A DNA stretch of 64,000 bases from Sphingomonadales bacterium Ga0077531. GTDB lineage: Bacteria; Pseudomonadota; Alphaproteobacteria; Sphingomonadales; Sphingomonadaceae. The notes beneath the pieces are model-generated. The model ran no database searches and was not told the origin of the DNA. It saw nothing but the letters and a program-made list of their open reading frames with translations. Positions 16,306 through 24,859 of the stretch are shown here, one piece after another (positions within the stretch are counted from its first letter, which is position 1; each line of letters starts with the position of its first letter). Location of the stretch: the NCBI GenBank assembly GCA_001464915.1, contig LNED01000041.1:1-64000 (forward strand), read 5' to 3'. The translations under genes were made by a program, and so were the position numbers.

Positions 16306-18360
16306 ATGAAAATGCTGCTGCGCCTGTCCGCCTGTTCGTTTGCCCTTTTGATCGCTGTTCCGCTCACCGCGCAGGATGACGTAAGCGAGGAGGGCGCGCA
16401 GAGCGAATTCCCTGACTCTGAAATCCCCTCTTCGGAAATCATCGTCACCGGACGCGGGCTTGATCCCGCGCTGTCGAGCGGGATTTACGCCACTACTACG
16501 CTAGAGCGCGAGGCGATTATCGCCAGCCCATCGGGCCGCCTCGATGATGTGCTGCGCGGGGTGGCGGGGTTCCAGCAGTTCCGCCGTTCGGACAGCCGTT
16601 CGTCCAATCCCAGCGCACAGGGCGTGACGCTGCGCGCGATTGGCGGGAATGCGACCAGCCGCGCGCTGGTGCTGCTCGACGGGGTGCCGATTGCCGATCC
16701 GTTTTTCGGCTACATTCCGCTGTCGGCGATCCCGCCTGAGACGCTCGGCGCGATCCGGGTGACACGCGGCGGCGGGTCGGGGCCGTTCGGCGCGGGCGCA
16801 CTGGCGGGCACGATTGAACTCGAAAGCGCCGAGCCGGATGCCACTGGGCCATTGCTAGCGAGCGGTGCAGTGAATGACCGGGGCGAAAGCGAACTCTCCG
16901 GCGTGCTGACGCAGCGATTGGGGCGCGGGTTTGCGGTGGCCAGCGGGCGCTGGGACCGGGGGCAGGGGTTCTTCACCACGCCTGCCGATCAACGCGTCCC
17001 CGCCACCGCGCGCGCGGCGTTTGATAGCTGGAATGTCGCACTGCGCGGCGTTGCGCCGTTGACGGATACGGTCGAAGTGCAGGCGCGCGTCGCTGCGTTC
17101 CGCGATCTGCGCACGTTGCGCTTCGAAGGCGCGGATTCGACCAGCGAAGGGCAGGAAGCCAGCTTGCGCATCGTCGGGCGCGGGCCGTGGCAGTTTGATG
17201 CGCTGGCTTATGTGCAGGCCCGCGATTTCTCCAATATCGTCATTTCTTCGACCCGCTTCACCCCAACGCTCGATCAGCGCAGCACGCCGTCAACCGGGGT
17301 GGGCGGCAAGTTCGAACTACGTCCGCCATTGGCCGAAGGGCACGATATCCGCATCGGCGCTGATTACCGCCGCGCTGACGGGGAATTGCAGGAAGAGGCG
17401 ATCAGCGCCTTCACCGGACTTGTCACCGAACGCCGCCGGGCAGGGGGCGCGACCAGCAATCTCGGCCTGTTTGTCGAGGATGACTTCCAGATCGGCCCCC
17501 TGCTGCTGAACGGCGGTCTGCGCGCCGATCGGACGAGCATCACCGGCGGGTTTTTCAACGCGGTCAGCGCCAACGGACAGCCGGTCAGCACGCTGATTGC
17601 GCCTGACCGCAGCGATTGGGCGCTAAGCTGGCGCGCAGGGGCGTTGGTCTACGCCACCCGGCGGCTTGAAGTCCGCGCCGCCGCCTACACCGGGCTGCGC
17701 TTGCCAACGCTCAATGAACTCTACCGCCCGTTTGTGGTGTTCCCGGTGGTGACGCAGGCCAACGCCGCATTGGAGAATGAACGGCTCGAAGGGTACGAAA
17801 TCGGGCTTGATTGGCAGCCGGTGAACGCGTTGGTGCTGTCGGTCACGGCGTTCGACAACAAGGTCGAAAACGCCATCGCCAACGTCACCATCGCCCCCAA
17901 TCTGCGCCGCCGCGAAAACCTGCCCGCGATCACCGCGCGCGGCATTGAGGCGAGCCTTGCGGCCAAGGTTGGCGCGATCAGCATTGATGGGTCGCTGGCG
18001 TGGACTGATGCCGAAGTGCGGGGCGAGGGCACGTCGCTCGAACTCGATGGCAATCGGCCCGCGCAAACCCCCGAATTCGCCGCCACCTTGACGCTCGGCT
18101 GGCAGCCCGCACCGGGTTGGCAGGTGGCGGGCACCCTGCGCCACACCTCGGCGCAGTTCGAGGATGACCGCGAGGTTGATTCGCTTGATTCCGCCACCAC
18201 AATCGACGCATTTTTGGCCGCGCCGCTGGTGGACAAGCTGTCGCTGGTGGTGCGCGCCGAAAATCTCACTGACGAGCAAATCATCACTCGCAACCAAGGC
18301 GGATCGATTGATCTTGGCGTTCCGCGCACGTTCTGGCTGGGGTTACGCTACGGCTTCTAG
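16306..18360 (+). CDS. TonB-dependent outer-membrane receptor
   Basis: 684 residues with a signal peptide (LLRLSACSFALLIAVPLTAQ), a plug domain beginning EIIVTGRGLD with GVTLRAIGGNATSRALVLLDGVPI and IRVTRGGGSGPFGAGALAGTIELES, and a beta-barrel ending in an aromatic residue (FWLGLRYGF), as outer-membrane proteins do. It imports an unidentified chelate, cofactor or sugar using TonB energy. I saw no cobalamin riboswitch or Fur-like site in the 143 bases upstream, so the ligand is unassigned. Confidence 0.9.
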   Translation: MKMLLRLSACSFALLIAVPLTAQDDVSEEGAQSEFPDSEIPSSEIIVTGRGLDPALSSGIYATTTLEREAIIASPSGRLDDVLRGVAGFQQFRRSDSRSSNPSAQGVTLRAIGGNATSRALVLLDGVPIADPFFGYIPLSAIPPETLGAIRVTRGGGSGPFGAGALAGTIELESAEPDATGPLLASGAVNDRGESELSGVLTQRLGRGFAVASGRWDRGQGFFTTPADQRVPATARAAFDSWNVALRGVAPLTDTVEVQARVAAFRDLRTLRFEGADSTSEGQEASLRIVGRGPWQFDALAYVQARDFSNIVISSTRFTPTLDQRSTPSTGVGGKFELRPPLAEGHDIRIGADYRRADGELQEEAISAFTGLVTERRRAGGATSNLGLFVEDDFQIGPLLLNGGLRADRTSITGGFFNAVSANGQPVSTLIAPDRSDWALSWRAGALVYATRRLEVRAAAYTGLRLPTLNELYRPFVVFPVVTQANAALENERLEGYEIGLDWQPVNALVLSVTAFDNKVENAIANVTIAPNLRRRENLPAITARGIEASLAAKVGAISIDGSLAWTDAEVRGEGTSLELDGNRPAQTPEFAATLTLGWQPAPGWQVAGTLRHTSAQFEDDREVDSLDSATTIDAFLAAPLVDKLSLVVRAENLTDEQIITRNQGGSIDLGVPRTFWLGLRYGF

Positions 18361-18565
18361 TATTCTTGCGATTTGCGACACATTATTACGCCTGTGAGCG
18401 CTGCGCCGCATTCATGCTGCGTCGCAACACAACATGTTGCATTTATGCTACGCTTGTTCAGAACTTTTCCTATGACTCTTGTTAGGCGGCGGGACCCTGA
18501 TAGGCTCCGGCGCACAACCCCAAGATCGGCACACAGACCGACTGGATTGTGGAGAGAGGGAATAT

Positions 18566-21139
18566 ATGATGCGCAAGTTCGCAAGCTTCGCTGGCGGCCT
18601 GATGGCCTGCAGTTCGCTAACCGCCCCCGCATTTGCACAGGATGAGGCCGCCGACGCCCCCGTAGTGCGGGATGACAACGTTATCATCGTGACCGCCACC
18701 CGCCGTGCGCAGGATGTGCAGGACATTCCGTTGGCTGTGACCGCGATTTCGCCGCAGCAGCTCGACAACCAGGGTGTGGTCAACATCCAGCAGGTCACCG
18801 CGCTCGCGCCAAGCTTCAGCAGCAGCCAAGCGCAGCTCGCCTCGGGCTCGGTGGTTTTGCGTGTTCGCGGGGTCGGGACGACTTCGAACAACATCGGCTT
18901 TGAAAGCGCCGTCGGCATCTTCATCGATGGTGCGTACCAGTCGCGCCCCGGCGTGGCGCTCGGCGAATTCGTCGATGTGGAACGGGTCGAAGTGCTGCGC
19001 GGGCCGCAGGGTACGCTGTTTGGCCGTAACACCTCGGCCGGCGCGCTCAACGTCACCAATGTCCGCCCCGATGTCACCGAATTCGGTGGTTTCGTGAATG
19101 CCGGATATGGCAACTTCAACGAAGTCAGCGTGCAGGGCGCGGTCAACGTGCCGATCGTGCAGGATAACCTCGCGCTGCGCGTCACCGGAGCCTACCGCCA
19201 GCGCGACGGGTTCCTCGATGTGGTCGACCGGACGGGTACCAAGGTTGGCGAAACCAACGATGTCGATCAGTGGCTGGTACGTGGCCAGCTTGGCTGGGAC
19301 ACTGACAGCGGGTTGCGCGGCCGGATCATCGCCGATTATTCGAACAGCCAGTCAAGCTGCTGCGGCGCGATTGAGCTTTACCAGTCACCACTGGTGACCG
19401 GCGGTGCCTATGCCGCGGTTGGGCTTGGCGCCAATGGCGGCAATGGCCAGCCTTCGGTCGGTATCGCTCCGCGCGATCAGGGTGCGTTCGAAGAAGCGCT
19501 CGACAACCGAGTGGTTTCGGCCAACTTCGCACCGCGCGCCGATATCGATAACTACGGCATCACCGGCGAGCTGGAATTCCCGCTGTCCGACAGTGCCGAC
19601 CTGATCTTCATCGGTTCGTATCGCAAGTACGAAAGCTTTGAAAATTACGATTCCGATTTCACTGCACTCGACATCTTCAACGTCGATGCGCTGAATCTCG
19701 AAATCGATACCTACACCGCTGAACTGCGGTTGCAGGGCGAAGGTTTGGGCGGCAAGCTCAACTACATGGTTGGCGGCTTCTATTCCGACGAAACGCTCGA
19801 CCAGTCGGTCAGCTTTGCGCTGGGCCAGGATTTTGGCGAGAACGTCGGCGCGCTGCTGTTCGTGCCGACCGGCGGTGCGCTGGGTGCCAACCCGCTGACC
19901 GCGTTCACCGGGGTTGATCCGGCCGGAACCACCAACACCAACCGGTTCCAGCAGGATGCCAAGAGCTACGCGATCTTCACGCACAACTCGCTGGAAATTG
20001 CCCAAGGGCTCGAACTGACGGTCGGCGCGCGCTATTCGTGGGAAAGAAAGTCGGGTGGCTTCACTCAGACGGCGAGCGACAATGACATCTGCCCGGCGGT
20101 GCTGACCGCAGTTGGGGCAGGCGGCGTGGCACCGGTGGTGCCCGAAGCACTGCGTCCGACCTTCATCGGGCTCGGCTGCTTTGGCTTCACGGCTCCGGCA
20201 GATCTGCCGCAAGCCGCAGCTCTGCCGCTAGTGCGCACCTTCCAGTCGGAATTCGACGATGAAGAGCTGATCTACACCGTCAAGCTGGGCTACGAAATCA
20301 GCCCATCGGTCAGCAGCTATGCCAGCTTCACCCACGGCTACAAGGCGGGCGGGATCAACCTTGATACCACCGCTGCGGTGCTGGGCGCCGATCCGAGCTT
20401 CCTGTCGGAAGAGGTCGATGCCTATGAACTCGGGGTCAAGGCGCAGACCGCCAATGGCGCGCTGACGCTGAACGTTGCGGCGTTCTATGAAGAGTTCAGC
20501 AACTTCCAGGTGCTGGAATTCACCGGGACGGCGTTTGCGACCTTCAACGTGCCACTCGCCGAAACCAAGGGTATCGAAATCGAAGGCCTGGTGCGCCCAA
20601 GCGATGAGCTGACGATCAACTTTGGCGCGACCATCCTTGAAGCGAGCTACCCCGATGATTGCGCTGGTACGCAAACGTCGGTGCAGGTCGTGTCGCTGTG
20701 CGGCAATGATCTGACCAACGCACCGAACGTCGTCGGGCTCATTGGCGCGCTGTGGGAAAAGCCGATCAACGATTCGACCGAGTTCTTCCTGACCGGTCAG
20801 GTTCGGATGGAAAGCGATCAGCGTACGTCAACGCAGGCGATCATTCTGCCCGATGCGGCAGCGATCACGGCGGCGGGCGGTCTGCAACAGGCGGTTGACG
20901 TCGCACCGCCGATCATCGCTGACATTCAGGACGGCAAGGCATTCGTGAACCTGCGTGCGGGCCTCAAGTTCGCCAACGGCGCCTATGCGATTGAAGGCTG
21001 GGTCAACAACCTGACCGACGAAGTGGTGCGCGGGGTGACCTTCAACACCACCCTGCGTGGCAGCGGCGCGGCCAACTCGCGTTCGGCCTTCACCTTGCCG
21101 CCGCGCCAATACGGCGTAACGGTGCGCGCCAAGTTCTAA
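18566..21139 (+). CDS. TonB-dependent outer-membrane receptor
   Basis: 857 residues from the ATG at 18566, which has a GAGAGAGG ribosome binding site and starts a clear signal peptide (MMRKFASFAGGLMACSSLTAPAFAQ). The plug contains IIVTATRRAQDVQDIPLAVTAI, LRVRGVGTTSNNIGFESAVGIFIDGAY and ERVEVLRGPQGTLFGRNTSAGALNV, the form typical of the large sphingomonad receptor family often linked to plant or complex carbohydrates and aromatics. The barrel ends GVTVRAKF. The 205 bases upstream include a CAACATGTTG palindrome (18430-18439). A strong terminator follows. Confidence 0.92.
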   Translation: MMRKFASFAGGLMACSSLTAPAFAQDEAADAPVVRDDNVIIVTATRRAQDVQDIPLAVTAISPQQLDNQGVVNIQQVTALAPSFSSSQAQLASGSVVLRVRGVGTTSNNIGFESAVGIFIDGAYQSRPGVALGEFVDVERVEVLRGPQGTLFGRNTSAGALNVTNVRPDVTEFGGFVNAGYGNFNEVSVQGAVNVPIVQDNLALRVTGAYRQRDGFLDVVDRTGTKVGETNDVDQWLVRGQLGWDTDSGLRGRIIADYSNSQSSCCGAIELYQSPLVTGGAYAAVGLGANGGNGQPSVGIAPRDQGAFEEALDNRVVSANFAPRADIDNYGITGELEFPLSDSADLIFIGSYRKYESFENYDSDFTALDIFNVDALNLEIDTYTAELRLQGEGLGGKLNYMVGGFYSDETLDQSVSFALGQDFGENVGALLFVPTGGALGANPLTAFTGVDPAGTTNTNRFQQDAKSYAIFTHNSLEIAQGLELTVGARYSWERKSGGFTQTASDNDICPAVLTAVGAGGVAPVVPEALRPTFIGLGCFGFTAPADLPQAAALPLVRTFQSEFDDEELIYTVKLGYEISPSVSSYASFTHGYKAGGINLDTTAAVLGADPSFLSEEVDAYELGVKAQTANGALTLNVAAFYEEFSNFQVLEFTGTAFATFNVPLAETKGIEIEGLVRPSDELTINFGATILEASYPDDCAGTQTSVQVVSLCGNDLTNAPNVVGLIGALWEKPINDSTEFFLTGQVRMESDQRTSTQAIILPDAAAITAAGGLQQAVDVAPPIIADIQDGKAFVNLRAGLKFANGAYAIEGWVNNLTDEVVRGVTFNTTLRGSGAANSRSAFTLPPRQYGVTVRAKF

Positions 21140-21167
21140 GCAAGGCGGCTTCGGCCAACAGAAAAGG

Positions 21168-21199
21168 GGCGGCTCGGGATGACCGGGCCGCCTTTTTTT
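21168..21199 (+). terminator. Intrinsic terminator of the TonB receptor
   Basis: Stem GGCGGCTCGG/CCGGGCCGCC (21168-21177 with 21183-21192) with a 5-base loop, then seven T. Classic Rho-independent form. Confidence 0.88.
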
Positions 21200-21204
21200 G
21201 TTTG

Positions 21205-21301
21205 CGAAGGCGCCTCCGCGCCTTCGTCCTCGGTGCGTTTCAAGTCCTTCGGACTTGAGCACCTGCGGGCGCGCGGTCGCGCTTGCGACGCCTTCGGCGT
21301 C
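21205..21301 (+). repeat. Four-hairpin intergenic repeat, copy 4
   Basis: Hairpin 1 CGAAGGCGC-ctcc-GCGCCTTCG (21205-21226), then TCCTCGGTGC, hairpin 2 CAAGTCC-ttc-GGACTTG (21241-21257), hairpin 3 CGCG-cggt-CGCG with CTTGCG, and hairpin 4 GACGCC-ttc-GGCGTC (21287-21301). It forms an inverted pair with copy 5. The 354-base gene-free gap 21140-21493 consists of terminator, copy 4, minus-strand terminator and copy 5, with no further gene visible. Confidence 0.78.
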
Positions 21302-21338
21302 GTTGCTGCGCAACCACTTGAGACTTGGCAGGGAGACG

Positions 21339-21366
21339 AAAAAGGCGGCCCGTTGCGGGGCCGCCT
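21339..21366 (-). terminator. Intrinsic terminator of the acyl-CoA dehydrogenase gene
   Basis: Perfect 9-bp stem AGGCGGCCC/GGGCCGCCT with a 6-base loop. Read on the minus strand it is followed by five T (21343-21339). It ends transcription arriving from 21494. Confidence 0.75.
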
Positions 21367-21391
21367 CCTTGTCTCGATCATTTCACCAGAA

Positions 21392-21490
21392 CGGTCGCGC
21401 AGCGACCGCAAGGGCGACCGCCCGCCCGCAGGCGCCCCGTTGCGCCAGCAACGGGAACAGCGCTGAGGAGGTGCCCGCGTAGGCGGGCAC
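21392..21490 (-). repeat. Four-hairpin intergenic repeat, copy 5 (inverted)
   Basis: Read on the minus strand: hairpin 1 GTGCCCGC/GCGGGCAC (21471-21490), CTCCTCAGCG, hairpin 2 CCCGTTGC/GCAACGGG (21436-21455), hairpin 3 GGGC-ggtc-GCCC with CTTGCG, and hairpin 4 CGGTCGC/GCGACCG (21392-21408). It ends 3 bases from the stop of the acyl-CoA dehydrogenase gene, like copies 2 and 3, which start just after a stop codon. Confidence 0.75.
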
Positions 21491-21493
21491 GCA

Positions 21494-22657
21494 TCACATA
21501 GATCTGGCGATCAGCATCTTCATGATCTCGTTCGAGCCGCCGTAAATTCGAGCGATGCGGGTGTCGCGGTACATGCGGGCGATGGCGTAATCATTGATGT
21601 AGCCCGCGCCGCCGTGGAATTGCAGGCACTTGTCGACGACTTCGCTCTGCAATTCGGTGACCCAGTATTTGGCCATGCTGGCGGTCGCGACGTCCAATTT
21701 GCCTTCGAGCAGTTTGGCGATGCAATCGTTCACGAACACCCGCGCCGCGGTGCCGCGCGCCTTGAGGTCAGCCAGCACGAACTGGGTGTTCTGGAAATCC
21801 CAGATCGTCTTGCCGAACGCCTTGCGGTTCTTGACGTATTCGACCGTCACATCGAGCGCCTTTTCGATGCCCGAGATGGCATTCATCGCGATCACCAGGC
21901 GTTCCTGCGGCAGTTCGCCCATCAACTGATAGAACCCGCGCCCTTCGACCCCGCCGAGCAGATTGTCAGCCGGGATGAACACGTTGTCGAAGAACAGTTC
22001 GGAGGTGTCCTGCGCATCAAGCCCGATCTTGTCGAGTTTCTTGCCACGCGCGAAGCCTTCGGCGCCTTCGGTTTCGAGCAGCAGCAGCGAAATGCCCTTG
22101 GCACCCTCGGCCGGATCGGTCTTGGCAACGACGATGATGAAATCGGCCAGCTGCCCATTGGAAATCCACGTCTTTGATCCGTTGAGGCGGTAGCCGTTGC
22201 CGTCTTTCAGCGCGGTCGTTTTGATCGCCTGAAGATCGGAGCCCGCATCCGGCTCGCTCATCGCAATCGCGCTGACGAGGTCGCCGGTCACGAGACGGGG
22301 GAGGTATTTCAGTTTCTGTTCTTCGGTGCCGTGGCGCACCAGATAGGGCAGGATGATGGTGTTGTGCAGGCTCGCACCGAAGCCTTCGACGTTGTGTTTG
22401 CCCTGCTGGTCGATCACCACCATGTCATGCCGGAAATCGCCGCCGTGGCCGCCGTATGCTTCGGGCACCGAGACGCCGAGCAGGCCCGCTGCGCCTGCTT
22501 CGCGCCAGAATTCGCGTTCAACCTGTCCATCTTCGCGCCATTTGTGCACCCGCTTTTCGGGCGCGTGCTGGGCGTAGAACTTGCCGACCGCGTCGGCAAA
22601 GATGGCGATTTCTTCTTCTTCCATGAATGCCGGCTGCGGCACGTCGATGACGGGCAT
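21494..22657 (-). CDS. Acyl-CoA dehydrogenase
   Basis: FAD enzyme introducing the alpha,beta double bond in acyl-CoA (first step of beta-oxidation or branched amino-acid catabolism). The ATG at 22657 (MPVIDVPQPAFMEEEE) has GAGAGGAA as ribosome binding site, so the longer upstream frame is discounted. 387 residues with the family signatures AIAMSEPDAGSDLQAIKTTA, GYRLNGSKTWISNGQLAD, and C-terminal QFHGGAGYINDYAIARMYRDTRIARIYGGSNEIMK. It is followed upstream by the enoyl-CoA hydratase gene on the same strand. Confidence 0.92.
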   Translation of the reverse strand: MPVIDVPQPAFMEEEEIAIFADAVGKFYAQHAPEKRVHKWREDGQVEREFWREAGAAGLLGVSVPEAYGGHGGDFRHDMVVIDQQGKHNVEGFGASLHNTIILPYLVRHGTEEQKLKYLPRLVTGDLVSAIAMSEPDAGSDLQAIKTTALKDGNGYRLNGSKTWISNGQLADFIIVVAKTDPAEGAKGISLLLLETEGAEGFARGKKLDKIGLDAQDTSELFFDNVFIPADNLLGGVEGRGFYQLMGELPQERLVIAMNAISGIEKALDVTVEYVKNRKAFGKTIWDFQNTQFVLADLKARGTAARVFVNDCIAKLLEGKLDVATASMAKYWVTELQSEVVDKCLQFHGGAGYINDYAIARMYRDTRIARIYGGSNEIMKMLIARSM

Positions 22658-22700
22658 GGTATTTCCTCTCTCTTGATCCCAAAACTTGTGCAGTGGGGGC

Positions 22701-23474
22701 TTACTTGCCCGTCCAGTTCGGCTTGCGCTTTTCAGCAAAAGCCGCTGCGCCTTCGCGCGCGTCGTGGCTGACAAAAACCGGGCCGATAAGCTTGCCTTGA
22801 TTGGCGTAGCGGTCTTCCATCGCCCAGCCGCGCGATTGCTTCATCACTTGCTTGGAAACCTTCACAGCCAGCGGGCCGTTGGCCGCGATCTTGGCGGCGA
22901 GCGCCTTGGCCGCGTCGAGCGCCGGGCCGTCGGTCACTTCGTTGATCAGACCCAATTGATAGGCGCGCTCGGCCCCAATGAATTCGCCGGTCAGCGCGAG
23001 TTCCAATGCGATCCGTTCGGGGATCTGGTCGGGCAGCATCATCACGCCGCCCGCAGCGGCCACAAGCCCGCGCTTCACTTCAGGGACGCCGAACTTGGCG
23101 TCCTTGTGCGCAACCACGAGGTCACACGCGATCATCAGTTCGAGGCCGCCTGCCAGGGCATAGCCTTCGACCGCCGCGATCAGCGGCTTGGCCGGGGGGG
23201 CCTGCACCACGCCGCCGAACCCGCGCCCTTCGACGCTCGGAGTTTCGCCGCGCAGGAAGCCCTTCAAGTCCATGCCCGAACAGAACGTCCCGCCGGCGCC
23301 GGTGATGATGCCGACGCGCAGATCATCTTCGGCATCAAGGCGGTCCATCGCCGCTGCAATCGCCTCAGCCGCAGCGCGGGTCATCGCGTTCTTGGCTTCG
23401 GGGCGGTTGATGGTGACGATCAACACGCCGTCTTCAACGGTGGTCAGCACTTCGGGTGCAGCGGCTTCGCTCAC
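22701..23474 (-). CDS. Enoyl-CoA hydratase/isomerase (crotonase family)
   Basis: Likely hydrates enoyl-CoA made by the neighbouring dehydrogenase. GTG at 23474 with AGGGAGAG 5 bases upstream is a better start than an ATG 27 bases earlier. Crotonase motifs: VLIVTINRPEAKNAMT, GTFCSGMDLKGF (oxyanion-hole loop), AVEGYALAGGLELMIACDLVVA, FGVPEVKRGLVAAAGG. Glu in FGVPEVKRG corresponds to a catalytic acid position. 257 residues, normal size. It lies 43 bases ahead of the acyl-CoA dehydrogenase in the same operon. Confidence 0.9.
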   Translation of the reverse strand: MSEAAAPEVLTTVEDGVLIVTINRPEAKNAMTRAAAEAIAAAMDRLDAEDDLRVGIITGAGGTFCSGMDLKGFLRGETPSVEGRGFGGVVQAPPAKPLIAAVEGYALAGGLELMIACDLVVAHKDAKFGVPEVKRGLVAAAGGVMMLPDQIPERIALELALTGEFIGAERAYQLGLINEVTDGPALDAAKALAAKIAANGPLAVKVSKQVMKQSRGWAMEDRYANQGKLIGPVFVSHDAREGAAAFAEKRKPNWTGK

Positions 23475-23589
23475 GTATTCTCTCCCTATCGAATTTGGCA
23501 TTTCGAAATGAAACTCAATTCTTGTGCGAGTGGTGCAGTGGGTTTACGTAACCGTCAACCGCAATTTCGCTAGATCGGAGAGGATCATC

Positions 23590-24858
23590 ATGGCCGAAGC
23601 ATATATCATTGACGCAGTGCGCACCCCGCGCGGGATCGGCAAGCAGGGCAAGGGCGCGCTGGCGGCCGAACATCCGCAGCATCTGGCCGCGACCGTGCTG
23701 AAAGCCATCAAGGATCGCAACCACCTCGACACCAAGACGGTCGATGATGTGATCTGGTCGGTTTCGACGCAGGACGGGATGCAGGCGGGCGACATGGGCC
23801 GCATGGCCTCGCTCGATGCAGGCTATGACATTACCTCGTCGGGCACCACGCTTGACCGGTTCTGCGGCGGCGGGATTACCAGCGTTGCGCTGGCCGCGGC
23901 GCAGGTCATGAGCGGGATGGAAGATTGCATCGTCGCAGGCGGCACCGAGATGATGAGCCTCACGTCGGCCATGGCGCAGGAAAAGATGCGCGCCGGGATC
24001 AAGCCGCCGATGATGGGCAGCCACAACGAACGCTTGCAAGCCGTGCATCCGCAATCGCACCAGGGCATTTGCGGAGATGCGATTGCCAGCATGGAAGGCT
24101 TCACCCGCGAAGATCTGGACGAAGTCGGCTACCGCTCACAACAGCGCGCCGCCGAAGCGATGGCAGCAGGCCGCTTTGCCAAGTCGGTGGTGCCGGTTGT
24201 GGCCGATGATGGCACGGTGCTGCTCGATCATGACGAGTATCCGCGCCCGCAAACCACCCGCGAAGACCTTGCCAAGCTGGAACCGGCCTTCCCCAAGATT
24301 GCCGATGTGCCATTGGACGAGAAGGGCACCACCTTTCGCAAGCTGATCAACCAGAAATATCCTGATCTGGACATCCAGCATTTCCACCATGCCGGGAATA
24401 GCTCGGGCGTGGTTGATGGTGCGGCCGCCGTGCTGATCACCAGCAAGGCCTATGCCGAAAAGCACGGGTTGAAGCCGCGCGCGCGGATCGTCGCCACCGC
24501 CAATATGGGCGATGATCCGACACTGATGCTCAACGCGCCGGTGCCTGCAGCCAAGAAGGTGCTGGCGAAGGCTGGGCTGACCGTGGATGATATCGACCTG
24601 TTCGAAATCAACGAAGCTTTTGCCGTGGTCGCCGCCAAGTTCGTGCGCGATCTTGGGCTCGATTGGGACAAGGTCAACGTCAACGGCGGCTCGATTGCCT
24701 TGGGCCACCCGATTGGCGCAACCGGGTCGATCCTGATCGGCACCGTGATCGACGAGCTGGAACGGCGCGGCGGGCGGTACGGCCTCGTCACCATGTGCGC
24801 AGCGGGCGGGATGGCCCCGGCGATTATCGTTGAACGGGTCGACGGCTTTGTCGATTAA
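23590..24858 (+). CDS. Acetyl-CoA C-acetyltransferase (thiolase)
   Basis: Thiolytic cleavage of 3-ketoacyl-CoA (or its reversal). 422 residues from the ATG at 23590. All catalytic motifs are present: nucleophile Cys in LDRFCGGGITS, ENEAF-type EINEAF, GGSIALGHPIGATG with the catalytic His, and the second Cys in VTMCAAGG. It is divergent from the enoyl-CoA hydratase operon, sharing a 115-base spacer, which suggests a common fatty-acid-responsive control region. The thiolase-like gene starts 1 base downstream. Confidence 0.93.
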   Translation: MAEAYIIDAVRTPRGIGKQGKGALAAEHPQHLAATVLKAIKDRNHLDTKTVDDVIWSVSTQDGMQAGDMGRMASLDAGYDITSSGTTLDRFCGGGITSVALAAAQVMSGMEDCIVAGGTEMMSLTSAMAQEKMRAGIKPPMMGSHNERLQAVHPQSHQGICGDAIASMEGFTREDLDEVGYRSQQRAAEAMAAGRFAKSVVPVVADDGTVLLDHDEYPRPQTTREDLAKLEPAFPKIADVPLDEKGTTFRKLINQKYPDLDIQHFHHAGNSSGVVDGAAAVLITSKAYAEKHGLKPRARIVATANMGDDPTLMLNAPVPAAKKVLAKAGLTVDDIDLFEINEAFAVVAAKFVRDLGLDWDKVNVNGGSIALGHPIGATGSILIGTVIDELERRGGRYGLVTMCAAGGMAPAIIVERVDGFVD

Positions 24859-24859
24859 T

